DNA of 64,000 nt from Hesseltinella vesiculosa (GCA_002104935.1 MCGT01000039.1:179373-243372); one strand, 5' to 3'; shown: positions 10,929 through 23,160, counted from the stretch's first letter. Made by a program: numbers and translations. The notes: a model not told the origin generated them from the letters alone.

Positions 10929-11340
10929 CTATGGACATACCGTTAACTGGGTTTGCGGAAACCAAAAAACCTGGATGACCAGTGATGTGTTCCGGCACTG
11001 CATTGTGGAAATATGTTCAAAAATTGACAAAAGACACCGTTGTCAAAAATGCTTCCTCATCTTGGACAATGCTCCAACTCATAAAATCGATGATGAGCTG
11101 AAAAAGTACCTTGGAAATGTAGAAATAATATTTTTACCTCCTAACATGATCAGTCAGTACCAACATCTTGATGCTGGTATCATCCAGTCGTTTAAACGGC
11201 ATTATTGGTAATATAAATTGCTGGTGTATGATGCCAGTGACTCGCTTTTTATTTTCTTTATGATGAAAAATGGCTGAACGACCAGGTTGATATCAAAAAT
11301 CTGACACAGTTATTACAGTAGAGCATGATTGCCAGCCTCT
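10929..11340 (+). pseudogene. Relic of Tigger/pogo-type (CENP-B-like) DDE transposase
   Basis: An open stretch at 10975-11211 encodes the core of a DDE_1 superfamily endonuclease: WMTSDVFRHC, CFLILDNAPTH (second catalytic Asp of the DDE/D triad), IIFLPPNMISQYQHLDAGIIQSFKRHYW. Upstream codons in the same frame (NWVCGNQKT) also fit, while further upstream the sequence becomes the palindrome. A stop follows HYW, and weak continuation (QVDIKNLTQLLQ) is seen near 11285. The N-terminal DNA-binding domain and first catalytic Asp are missing. This is a dead fragment. Confidence 0.8.
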
Positions 11341-11345
11341 ACTTC

Positions 11346-11705
11346 GTCTCTCCGCTGTCCGATAGAGTTGTAATATCATTCATGGTCATTTATTATCATT
11401 TGTACTGGCGTGCAAAATTTGAGGGGTGAATTTATTTAGACCAATTTTGCACTGTGGTTTTTGATCAGATCGCCTGGGGGGTCCCCTGGGGAAAATGGAG
11501 GACTTTTCGGTTTTTTTAAGCTGGGAAATCAGAGGTGTGAAAACGAAACTGATCAAACGTTGGCTGGGCTACCTTTATCAAACAACCTGATTTTTTCAGC
11601 GTCATCTTCATTCATGCCTATGCGTACCTGTGCAAATTTACACATCTATCCAATCACTCTGATGTGCTGTACAGCGTTAGCCTATTTTTTTTCATTTTGA
11701 AAAAA
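11346..11705 (+). repeat. Single arm of the fold-back repeat family
   Basis: This stretch is a diverged copy of the arms of the fold-back element at 40.8-41.7 kb. Shared landmarks are the GATAGAGTTGTAATATCATT start, TTTTGCACTGTGGTTTTTGA (11442 on), the GATCAGAT...CCTGGGG stretch, TTGGCTGGG, and GATTTTTTCAG followed by a short T/A tract. It abuts the transposase relic. It is non-coding. Confidence 0.75.
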
Positions 11706-11953
11706 AAAGAAGAGACAAAATTAAATCTCCGCGAGTGCTTTCGATCTGGTAGACAGCAGCGGTCAAAAAATCATCAGGGCAAGAAATTCTCAAAGCAGGC
11801 AAATTCACATTAATGGAAATGCCCTCCCTGTTCATAACACTTTTTTTGTTTCCTTTTCTCACTCCCCTCTCTCTTATTGGGAATGGATAAGTTGCCTGAT
11901 GAACAGTTTTCAAGGTCGGTGCTTGTAATGTATTGGATTCAAAAAATTTGGTT

Positions 11954-12445
11954 TTACATGCGGCTGACACCGTACAAGTTACCGCCTTGGACACGATTGT
12001 TATATATGGCAGCCAGACAGAAGCCAATGACTTCACGAGTCTCGAGAGGTGAGATAATAGCATCATCCAACAAACGGCTCGAGGTGTAATAGACTATAAG
12101 CAAAAGAAAGGACGTGCGTTTGAGGGTTAAGATGGGCCACTTTTTTTGTCTGTGTGCCTTTACCATCAGATTCCATTTCTACCGACATTTGGAACATGGC
12201 TTTGCGCTGGTCAGCCATTTCTTCATCAATTTTCTTGCCCATACTAATAAAAAGAAAGGGAAGGTGGGCACACTAATTAAAAAGGCAGAGGTTACTTACC
12301 GAGCAGCACCTTGACGCATCACCAGATCAAGCACGCCTGTCAATTGCTCAGCACCCATGACAGAACAGCGGGAGTTGGGCCAGGAGAACAAGAATCTAGG
12401 TGAAATAAAAAAAAAAGCATATTGGTTTCGAGAAATTGCGGTTTC

Positions 12446-12509
<64 letters not shown>

Positions 12510-14283
12510 TTTTACCTAGGCTCGTAAGCACGGCCACACATGGCATAGTTACCAGCACCATAGCTGCTACCAATCATGATGGTGATGGCAGGGACTTCGC
12601 TGTTGCTGACTGCATTGATGAAACGTGATCCAGCCTTGATGATACCTTCTTCTTCGTAGCGCTTGCCAACCATGAACCCAGTGATGTTTTGCAAATACAG
12701 CAAAGGAGTGTTTCTAATGAAAAAGAAGAAAGAGGAAGTGTGAGATATTGCCAAGGTCTGATCGTTTTTTAACTTACTTCATGTTGCAGAGTTGGATGAA
12801 TTGGGTGGCCTTGTTGGCTTCTTGGGTAAAAATGACATTATTGTTGGCTAGGATGCCGACGGGAATGCCTTGAATAAAGGCCCAACCGCACACCAGATTA
12901 GCGCCATAGTCCGGCTTGAAGGGGCTGAAACGGGAACCATCGACAAGGCGGATGATGACCTCAGTGGCATCAAAAGGAATACGGATGTTGGAGGACACAA
13001 TACCAAGCAATTCATCTAGTAGACGTAAAGCAAATAAGACTGACTTTTTTTTTTTTCATGCCGACTTACTGGGATCGTAAAAGGGTTCTTCGTATTGACC
13101 AGTCAAATGGCGCAATGGCAATTGACCTTCTTGTTTCCAGTTCAAGTTGCCCACCCATTCTCGAGCTTTGCGGATACCATCAATTTCGTCCACAGCCAGT
13201 TGGTCACTGACACCAGACACACGTGAATGCATATCTGCGCCGCCCAGACTTTCGGCATCAGTGATTTCACCGGTGGCCATCTGCACAAGTGGAGGACCTC
13301 CAAGGAACACTTGGGCTTGTTTCTGGTATGGAAAGAAAAAGTGAACATCATGCTCGACCCTTGAGCTATGTTTTTTTTACCTTGACCATGATGACATAGT
13401 CACTCATCCCAGGTGTATACGCACCACCAGCCGTTGAGCTACCAAACACCACACAGCATGAAGGAATGCCGGCTTTGGACCTAGGTAAAATAATAGTGAG
13501 ACGAAGAGTCTTAATGTGAGAGAGCATTGAAAAACGGACTTACTGTAGGGCTTGGTTTCGGAAGCCAGCACCTCCACGATGGAACACTTTGAATTGTTGC
13601 TGCAGATTGGCACCGGCAGATTGCACGAGGGTGACGGTGGGGAGTCGATTGGCCATGGCAATTTGATGGATGCGACCACCTTTCAAGGCAGAGATTTCAT
13701 TCATGGCGCCACCAGCCATGGTAGCCACATGGGCTGACACGACGCAAAGCACTCCGCTAAAAGTAGAAGGTGAGCTTTGACCAGCAGACGGACAAGGTGT
13801 TTTACCAGACAAGGCCAATGCCACAAACAACAGAACCGCCCAAGGTCATATCATCTTGACCATAACCAGCCAGAGGAGCCAATTCGAGAAATGGCGAGTC
13901 TTCGTCCAAGAGAAGGTCCAGACGTTCCCTTGCTGGAAGATGAAAAAAAAAAAAAGAGCATATGCATGAGTGGGGTGCGGTTGATCGCGCATGAGCTGGA
14001 TTGGTTGGGGTCACACTAAAAGGTCCCACGCTCTCAATTTTCATATTGTCACGCCCTTTTTTTCTTGTTCTTGTTTTCTTGCGTACCTGAGAGTTGGCCA
14101 CGCTTTTTATGAAGGGCAATGTTCTTGGCTTTGCCTTCGTTGGTAGATTCTTCAAGTCGTTCCTTGAGTTGGTCCAACAGTTCCTGCCATTCTTCGACAT
14201 TCTTTTTGTATTCAGGTGTCGTTTTGACGACTGCCGATGGATACCGAGGTACAAGATGATCTCGACTTGTTTCTGTAGACATT
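11954..14283 (-). CDS. Biotin-dependent acyl-CoA carboxylase, beta (carboxyltransferase) subunit
   Basis: Carboxyltransferase half of a methylcrotonoyl-/geranyl-/propionyl-CoA carboxylase-type enzyme, moving CO2 from biotin to an acyl-CoA. Motifs across about nine exons: [157 protein letters not shown] and [15 protein letters not shown], with an RM C terminus as in MCC-beta. The text looks closer to bacterial-type acyl-CoA carboxylase beta chains than to canonical mitochondrial MCCC2. The N terminus ([15 protein letters not shown]) shows no obvious transit peptide, so location and substrate are open. The start is ATG 14283 and the stop 11954-11956. A Fanzor element begins about 135 bp upstream of its start. 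Confidence 0.88.
12446..12509. repeat. (ATT)n microsatellite in an intron of the carboxylase gene
   Basis: About 21 uninterrupted TAT/ATT units lie inside an intron, just before its splice signal (on the minus strand the exon resumes at the AGGTAAAAAATAAT boundary near 12514). Likely length-polymorphic. Confidence 0.95.
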
Positions 14284-14407
14284 CTAAATGCGTGTAGCGT
14301 GTATAGTATAAATGTAAAAAGTAGAGAAAATAGAAATAAAAAAAAAGAGCGAAAGAAAAAAAGAAAAAATAAGGCGTCCTGGTTTTTATTTCCCCACACC
14401 TTTCCAC

Positions 14408-14419
14408 GAAAGCATGTGC
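14408..14419 (+). repeat. Left 12-bp direct repeat (target-site duplication) of Fanzor copy 1
   Basis: GAAAGCATGTGC, identical to 18437-18448. The two copies bracket exactly the segment that is shared with the second Fanzor element. Confidence 0.75.
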
Positions 14420-14973
14420 TTTGAGAAAACCAGCACAACCAATCAAATAGCCAGCTGCATATGCGCTACTAAGCGCACTAACATGATCCGCTTGCAGAAA
14501 AGAATTTGTCGCATTTCTGCAAAGCATATTATTTTTACCACCTTGGATTTATAGACCAAACATGGTAAGGCATAGGGAGAGGCATGCGTGAAATAGACAG
14601 AATGGTATGGTTAGTCGCAATTTCTTCAATCTGGAGCATTTTTGTTTAACTGAGGATTACTCTGGGGCCAGAATTTTTTTTTTTTCGTGGTTTGGTTTGC
14701 CAGGCAGTGTTAAGTTTTTATTTAAGAAGCACAGTAAAATGAGCAATAGAGATAGGCAAAGAGTGTTACCTTTATCATTGATGGTACGCTACTTCATTTT
14801 ATATTTCAAAAAAGAAAGGTACGTAGTAAAAAAAGGGCTAAGGATGTGATTGGCGGTCATTCTCGCTGGCATTGGCAAAGGTTTGATCATCCGCAACACG
14901 CGATTCTTTTTTTTGTTTGTTTATCTAGGCTCTTCTATCTTTTTTATTTTTGCTCATTTTCTATCTATCCCTG

Positions 14974-17900
14974 ATGCAATCGCTTCTTCAAGCCGTCTAC
15001 GAAACTCTGTGCCACATCCCTGAAGAGGATTTCCGCCGGGCGTTGCCTGATCTGTTGGATCAAGCTTGGATGACCACCGAACAAATCTACACTGTTTGGT
15101 CACAAGCAAAAGTCTATCGCAAACGCAAGTCATCCATCACTTCAATCATGTCTTTTTCTTTACCCATCTTCGTAGGACGGGAAACTGGGCCCACGCCACA
15201 ACGACGTGCCCAACAACAGGAACAAAACGATCGCGCCGAGGGGAGACGGCAGCGCCAAGAAGATGAGCGAAATACTGATGCTGTGGGACCGTGTGCCACA
15301 TGCGGCCAAATGGGACACTGTTCGTCTGCCAGCCGCCTCTGTCCTTTCCATCGCATGAACAAGAAGGATTACATCAACGAAATGATGCCAGGTGGTGAGC
15401 GCTACACGATAAAAAAAAGCTTTGAAGATGCCGTCCGGCAACCGTTCAAGCTCGCTTTGAAGCGCAACATAGAGTCGACCAGCGCCTGCAACAAGAACAT
15501 CCTTTTCTGCCTCCAATTATTTCTCAACCATTTCGCTCTCACCCACCCGTCCGACTTTAAAAGCATCATGATCAGCCAGAACGGTATCCTGTCCATCTCG
15601 CAACTCGTCTATCCCCGCAACCCGCGTCGACCAGGGATGACCAACGCTCATGTCCTACGAAGCCTTCCTCCCACCTTCCTGCCTCACTGGAACCAGTTTG
15701 TCCGTGACCACCCGAACATCACCTACAACCCCAACGACCACCAAGGCATGGGTCCGCTCGGCAATGCAGCCCTTCTCATTCCTGCTGATCACCGCAGCCT
15801 TCACTTCCACCACCCGCATAAATTCTATGCAAATACTTTTGGGCCATGCTTGTCAACGCTTGCCACAGCTTACTCCAATTGTTTGGTGATCGACTTTGAG
15901 AAAAAGGTCAAGAAGTTTATTCGATTCTCCTTTGCCATCACGGATCTCAGCGTAGGTTTATAAAAAAAAAAAGAACCAAAAAAGGGATATGTTCTGACTT
16001 TTTTTTGTCTCTTTCAGATCCCTCACATTGACCGGCAGGTGGATGATATCTACACGAGCTTTGCAGAGAGACCTTCCCATCCTCAATCAGGGGTCACACC
16101 TGGATCGGCCACAAGCAATGTCCCTGGTATGTCTACCGAAGAAGCGGCCATTGCCAGTGTGAAGGCGAAAACACTGGCCTTGAAACCCCACTACGTTGGC
16201 AAATTGACGTCGACAACCCTGTCCCGAAACCCCAGCAGTGCCTTGCTTGTCTACATCAACATCAACAAGCACTACGAGCAATACAAGTGCCAGCCCAATG
16301 CCAACCCTAAAAAATGCCCGAAGCTTACCATCCTTCCTGAGCCTCACTTTGGACGCCGATTCATCCCCATCTTACCCGACACGATCAAATATCTAGCCGA
16401 ATGCGATGTCATTGAAACAAACAACGACAACTCTGGTGTACCCGACGCCGCATTCATCCGTGCCTTGCCCATGTTTTTCAAGGTATTCCACATGGAGAAG
16501 TTTAACTTTGGCGGGCCAGGTTTCGGGAGGCAAGTTTTGCAGACACCAAAAAAAAAGAGCAGCTTCTGATTTTTTTCTTCTTCTTCTCGACCAGTGTCCG
16601 GGACATGCTTGAAGGCGTACATCTCAACCGCCCATTGTTTGCTTGCCACATTTAGTGCGATGGCGTTTCGTGCTGCTTTGAATTTGTTCGTTTGCCAACC
16701 ACGCATCGCCCAACGATGAAGCTGTCCAGTCTGGACCACTGGGATACCGAACTGGTAGAACGCTTCGACATGGTCGCCGTCGATCCAGGCCGCCGTGCCA
16801 TCGTCACCGGAAGCTATGTCACACCTTATCCACTTTCTATGCTCCCTGAAACCTGGGATGACGAAGACTCTGCAGGTGAAGGTGAACCCGATAACGATAA
16901 TGACGAAGAACAAATGGCTATCGACACCCCATGTCCTATTCGTACTGCTCAGCCTGCACATCAACATCAGGACTTTGACAACGCCACTGGCAGCACTGAT
17001 ATGGAACAAGGAAACCTCTCTATGCCTATGATTGACGATGCCGATCCTACCACCCCGATCCCCCAGTCTCACCATCTGCCTTACCGAGTCATCAAAGTTT
17101 CTGCAAAGGAATACCGCTCGCAATGTGGAACGCAGCGACGAATCCAACAATTGGAACGACGCAAGGTTTCCACAACATACTCCTTCCGAGGTCAGCAAAT
17201 ACCGTTCCATCAGATGGAAGCCGCCATCCCTTCCCACCAAACCACCAGCCCCACTCAATATGCCACACGAATCCAGTACCTGCTTGATCGTCTCCCGCTC
17301 TTTTTCGACTTTTATGGCCTCCAGCACTCCATCGACCGCTTCAATGCTTACAGAGGGCGTCAGCGGGGCGTGGCATACGTTGCCAGTGTTCTTGCTGGTC
17401 TGTCCAAGAAGTATGTCAAGTCCCAGCGCAATGTGCGCGGCCACCGTAAGCGTACCCACCGCAATCGGCGCAAGCGTCAGAAGAAAGCTCGGAAGAAAAA
17501 GGCCTTCAAGATCAGCAAGGCCAAGAAGGCGATGGTGGAACACCTTGCAGCGCTGGATGTTTCTATCATGAAGACTGAAAATCTGCTAAAATGCTCTGCT
17601 GGCTCGATGCTACCTGGGACAACGGATTTATGGGAAGCAACATTACATACCATGCGCACCCAACGCGACCTGGACCGTGACCACCGTATTGATCTGATCA
17701 ATGAAATGGAAGAAAAGAGGCAAGTCGCCGTGGTATTCAGGAGGTCCAGGTGGGCTTATTTTTCCATTGTAGACCCGCACCGCAAATGAAGCCAAGCACA
17801 CGTCTTCGTCACGGTGTGACAAAGTTTCCCAGCGAAAGAGTTCCATTAATACTCTTTGGTGATGGCCTCAAGGGCCGGAAGGTCGCCGCCCCGCTCAAAA

Positions 17901-18283
17901 AGCAGCTTCCTGGCTCGTCTTCCCTGGTGTTTGACCAATTGGAAAACCGACAACGTCAGGACAAGCTTGCTGTTATCTCACTGAATGAGTTCAAAACAAG
18001 CAAGGTGGGTGAAAAAAAAAAGGCATGGCAACCGCAACGAAGTGGCTCATTCTCTTTCTTTATGCAGCTCTGCTCTGTCTGCCATGGCCCAACCAAAAAC
18101 CCAGTCATGAATGGGGGCAAGATTTATGGACTTATGCGCTGCAGCTCCTGTGCGGCCATCTTTGACCGGGATGTCATGGCAGCTTGCAACATGATCTCCA
18201 TTGGTCAACACTTTTTCCAACACAAGCAACGCCCCCTGGCCTTTTGCCCGCGCCGACGCCCCCAAACCTCTCCTATCGTTTAG
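14974..18283 (+). pseudogene. Fanzor (eukaryotic TnpB-like nuclease), copy 1, with a nonsense codon
   Basis: Exons can be laid exactly on copy 2: 14974-15124, 15176-15951, 16018-16529, 16595-17719, 17773-18004 and 18068-18283. They total 1004 codons in one frame, except that codon 500 is TAG (16653-16655) where copy 2 has TGG. This would end the protein before the RuvC domain. The rest is well preserved: the zinc knuckle (CATCGQMGHC), the RuvC-I VDPGRRAIV, FGDG, the RuvC-II NEFKTSK, the CSVCH/CSSC zinc ribbon and RuvC-III DRDVMAACN. Two donors that are GT in copy 2 are GC here (15125 and 16530), both within a GCAAGT consensus, so splicing may be weakened but not lost. Re-initiation downstream of the stop (for example at the Met near 16716) would keep all RuvC motifs, but this is speculative. 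Confidence 0.88.
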
Positions 18284-18436
18284 TTTTCATTTTTATTCAC
18301 CAAAGCAACCTCGCAAAAAGGGTTACCGTCTGCTCTGGCAAGAACGCGTTTAATGCTTTTATCCGGTAATTGGTGTTTTTAGCCAACACTTAGCACAAGT
18401 TCTGATTGTTGACGGAGTTTTCTTTTTTTCGTAGTG
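18284..18436 (+). ncRNA. Candidate guide-RNA (omega/fRNA) scaffold region of copy 1
   Basis: About 150 bp between the stop codon and the element end are nearly identical in both copies, although non-coding. In TnpB and characterised Fanzors the guide RNA scaffold overlaps the 3' end of the gene and the element end, with the guide reading into flanking DNA. The position fits that rule. Transcription and structure are not visible from sequence alone. Confidence 0.35.
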
Positions 18437-18448
18437 GAAAGCATGTGC
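18437..18448 (+). repeat. Right 12-bp direct repeat (target-site duplication) of Fanzor copy 1
   Basis: GAAAGCATGTGC, identical to 14408-14419, immediately after the last base shared with copy 2. Confidence 0.75.
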
Positions 18449-18784
18449 GTTTTCGATGCAGCCAAACCCAAATTAGGTAGCGCTGATTTTTTTACCTGTA
18501 TACAGTAAAAAAAAAAAAAAAAAACTGGCCAACGGATCCTCAATAAGAATACCGGGAGATCACGTAATGGAATCGTTCATGAGTGGCTGGCTAGTCCATA
18601 TCAATGGTGCGAAAACGATAATTTATTCAGCGAGGGCTTCCCAAAGGTCAATGTTCGGCAGCATCAAAAACTTGTGCAATCGGTGTTGAAAACCTGTTCT
18701 TTTTTTTCCTATCCAAAAAAAAAAAAAAAAAAAAAAAAAGGACTTTTTTCTTGCAAAATCTTCAAGTTGGGACATCTTCAAACC
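18449..18784. promoter_or_regulatory. Upstream region of the ThrE/PRM10-like gene
   Basis: Non-coding, with two long A tracts (near 18508 and 18717-18738) and a T/C-rich leader before the ATG at 18785. No gene is seen. Confidence 0.4.
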
Positions 18785-21151
18785 ATGGCTGATAACCAAG
18801 ACGACGGCAATGCTACAAATGAAAAAGTATCACCCCAACCTCCAGCTCGGCATAACAGCGACTCCGTTGTACCTCAAGTTTCGTTTGGCCCCCCTGTGAT
18901 TCATCGCGGATCCATCGGCACTGAACGACGCAACACAACCGATTCATCCAGTGAAAGCTATACCGACGAATACCCTTCCTCCATCCTGCAAGAGAAAGAC
19001 GACTACCGCCACCATGACAGCTTTGGACGAGAAGAATTGATCCAGGCCACATTGGACCAGGCCAATGTGAACGAACGCCATGGCGAGTTTGCAGACCATG
19101 TTAATGAATCCGCCGCCATGGTCCAGCGCATGCTTGGCCACCATGATGAACCCGCTGATAATACCACTATTATAGAGGAGGATGACAATGGTGAATCAAA
19201 AGAGCTGTCCGTGCCAAACGCTCCTATGCGCAGTGGAAGTGTCTTTGGGGCATTGATGAGCATGGAAAATCAACGACAACGACGCCACCACCACCACCAT
19301 CGCAAATCAAAGGCCGCCAATGATGCAGCGGCCAAGGTACACGATTAAAAATTAGAATTGAAAAAAAAAAAAAAAGCGACGTGAACTGACCCTTTGCCTG
19401 CTTGATTTTAGAACCGACGCATGTATCATTTGCCCCATATCAGCAAGAGTGAAGAAGCCTTGCCTTCAACCAAGGCTTCCATGCCAGTGCCGTCCATGAC
19501 ACCCGTGGTTCCCACCGAGAAGAAAAGCAAGCATCATCGACCCAAGAATCAACACCGAAACAGCTGGATCGCAGGCGTCACTCACAACCGTCACATTGTG
19601 CCCAGCCTCGAGAAGCGCAAGGCCATCAGCGCTGCCAGCTCACGCCGCTCCAGCATGGACAGCATGACGACTGGATCAACCCAAAACGCCCACATCAGTC
19701 TGGAAGATCGCGTGCGTGTCACTTTTGAAATTGCCAACATCCTGCAGAAGCAAGCTCTCGTCCAGAAACTCGCCAAGTGCCTGATGCAATATGGCTGCCC
19801 TGGCCATCGCATTGAGTATATCATGCGCACTGTCTCACGGACGTTGCAGCTGGATTGTGAATTTGTCTATGTACCCAATGTCATGCTCACCTCCTTTATC
19901 GACAGCACCATGCACACCACCGAAACGCGCTTCATCATTCAGCCCCAGTTCTTTGAGATGGCCCGCCTGTTCGAAGTGTACCGCTTGGAAAAGCTCCTGT
20001 CCCATGGTGAAGTCACCGTCGATGAAGCTCTGGAGTTCTTGGATCGCGTGGTTGTGCACGACACCGTCTATCCTGCCTGGCTAAACCTGTTTGTCTATGC
20101 CCTGGCCAGTTTTTGTGGATGTGCCATGTTTTATGGTGGCAACTGGAAAGAAGCCGGCGTCTCGTCTGCTTTGGCAGGTAAGGCTAAGGTGTCTAGGTTT
20201 TTTTTTTAATCCTTTCATCTGCCGCTAGTCTTCTTTGCTATTTATGAACTCTTCAGTGGCCGCGTGGTCAGTCTTCAGCCAATTTACGAAATCACTTGCT
20301 GTATCATCATCGGCTTCATCTCCCGCGGGCTGGAATTGGCTGGGTTTTGTTTTGTGCCAATGGCATTTGCGTCTTTCATCATCATCCTGCCTGGTTACTC
20401 CATGACTTTGGGGATCAGCGAATTGGTCTCGCGCCAACTTGTGAGCGGAGTCGTCCGCATGGTCTATGCCATCATGTACTCATTCCTGATCGGCTACGGT
20501 ATCTCGATGGGCTCATCCTTGTTTGAGCTGATCGATCCAGCCGACGTGTCCGAATTTGAACATTACTGCAATACCCGCAACAAGAACAGCAACACCTGCG
20601 TGACCGTGGTCCCACAGATGTTTTACCTGCTCACCGTTCCGCTCTTTGCCGTGGCCTATTGCGTGTTTCTCCGAGCCCGTCCCGCTCGTTGGCCGTTCAT
20701 GATCACTCTTGGTATCACCGGCTTCGTCATTAACTGGGCGCTGTCCTGCCATGCCAGCGCACCTACCCAGGTTATCCAAGTCGTACCTGCATTTGTTGTC
20801 GGCTTTCTCGGCAACCTCTACACAAAAATCACTGGCAAGATGTCCTTTGACGCCGTCCTTTTGGGTGTAAGTGAATAGACCTCTCTTCCGCATGCGTCTC
20901 TTTCATTTTTTCCGCTCATGCTCACATCACCTTCCCTGTCATAGGTGTTCTACCTAGTGCCTGGTAGTCTTGGTCTGAAAGCAGCGCTGGGCTTATTTGG
21001 TGGCTCCGCCGGGTCAGAATTTTCCAACCAGGGTGGCGGTTTTGCCCTGTCTATGATTGAAACGTCTATTGGGATCTCCGTCGGCTTATTTGTTGCCACC
21101 TTGCTTGTATACCCCAAGGGATCTCAGCATACGCCTCTGATGAACTTTTAG
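18785..21151 (+). CDS. ThrE/PRM10-family multi-pass membrane protein (DUF1212 type)
   Basis: A hydrophilic N-terminal half of over 200 residues (Asp/Glu/Ser-rich, His tract RRHHHHHRKSK, basic patches) precedes a membrane domain of the ThrE family. This is typified by bacterial threonine/serine exporters and yeast PRM10. Domain landmarks are KCLMQYGCPGHRIEYIM, LDCEFVYVPNVMLTSFID, LDRVVVHDTVYPAWLNLFVYALASF, FISRGLELAGFCFVPMAFASFIIILPGYSMTLGISELVSR, MVYAIMYSFLIGYGIS, and the last exon LVPGSLGLKAALGLFGG...ISVGLFVATLLVYP. Around ten hydrophobic segments are expected. Introns lie near 19336-19411, 20177-20227 and 20867-20944. The start is ATG 18785 and the stop TAG 21149-21151. The substrate in fungi is unknown; amino-acid export is only the bacterial precedent. 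Confidence 0.88.
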
Positions 21152-21288
21152 GTGCCCCTCCCTTTCACACAAACACACCTTTTTTTTTTTTTAAAAAAAA
21201 AAAAAAGACAATTCTCCTCCAAGCAATCGCTTCATTCGTTTTAGATTTTCATTACAGAAAAAAAAAAATAAACACCCTCATTTGGTTT

Positions 21289-22601
<1,313 letters not shown>

Positions 22602-22889
22602 AGTCAGAATGAGAGTGGGATGTTAGTGATGATCTGGCGAAAGAAAGTCAAGTTCTAAAAAGGCTCGGCCATACAGAATTTTTAGTGATGATTGGCGTGC
22701 AGGATAAAAATTTTAGCAGGCAAAAGAAAACCAATTCACAAGCAAAATAAATTTGATTGCACGCTCAGTCTGATTTTCTCCACCCGCAAACCAAGTCTTC
22801 CCTCACGCAAACCAGATATCCAGTGCATGCAAAAAAAAAAAAAAAAAAGCAGCTTCATTTATTTTTCTTGAAAAAAAGAGGTGCAGGGG
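22602..22889. other. Gap between TGS1 and transposon relics
   Basis: Non-coding with an A18 tract near 22831. It carries the TGS1 promoter. Nothing else was recognised. Confidence 0.4.
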
Positions 22890-23160
22890 CTAGAGCTTCT
22901 CCTCCTTGCTCAAACAACGAGTGAGAGCTTGAGCTTGGCAATCTCTTGGTGTCACGGAGAGAGCAGCCTCGCGGATTCTTGGGGCCAATGAGTCTTGATT
23001 GTCCAAGGGGGACCGGCGCACACCTGCCTTGATTTTGGTCCAACATTCCTCAATCGTATTGAGGAATGGGCTGTAGGGCGGTAGGAACATTGGTTTGAAT
23101 CCACGATTCACTAATAGTTGGTTATGGCTAACGATGTTTTTCATTTCTAATTATTTTTTT
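22890..23160 (-). pseudogene. C-terminal fragment of a Tc1/IS630-type DDE transposase
   Basis: The minus-strand frame reads LLVNRGFKPMFLPPYSPFLN followed by TIEECWTKIK. This is the universal end of the DDE_3 domain: the PPYSPxLNPIE motif with its catalytic acidic residue. It is followed by a normal C-terminal tail (PRIREAALSVTPRDCQA) and a stop at 22890. The catalytic core upstream is absent; the preceding sequence is the unrelated resolvase-like relic. A dead, 5'-truncated fragment. Confidence 0.8.

Larger units (their letters stand above)
14420..18436 (+). mobile_element. Fanzor-encoding mobile element, copy 1 (about 4.0 kb)
   Basis: The boundaries come from two independent signs. Homology with the element at 30474-34477 starts at TTTGAGAA and ends at TAGTG, and a 12-bp direct repeat lies immediately outside both points. 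There are no clear terminal inverted repeats; only a short ACCAATCA near the left end has a partial inverted counterpart (TGATTGTT here, TGATTGGT in copy 2) near the right end. The element holds about 550 bp of leader, a six-exon Fanzor reading frame (interrupted here) and about 150 bp of 3' sequence. No transposase is encoded. It is inserted upstream of and divergent from the acyl-CoA carboxylase gene. Confidence 0.85.

Noticed and set aside
12422..12628. Poly-tyrosine open frame
   Set aside because: Produced by translating the (ATT)n microsatellite in an intron.
14420..14450. Terminal inverted repeats of the Fanzor element (ACCAATCA / TGATTGGT)
   Set aside because: Only about 8 bp match, inset from the ends, and the right-hand copy is altered in copy 1; too weak to call TIRs.
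14607..14849. Short open frame in the Fanzor leader, also seen in copy 2 at about 30668-30883
   Set aside because: The copies differ by indels that are not multiples of three, and the sequence has no protein-like features, so it is probably untranslated leader.
16344..17543. Long antisense open frame (about 399 codons) across the Fanzor RuvC exon, also present in copy 2 (32661-33584)
   Set aside because: It mirrors the sense Fanzor exon, has no recognisable domain, and different lengths in the two copies. It is a shadow of a GC-biased coding exon.
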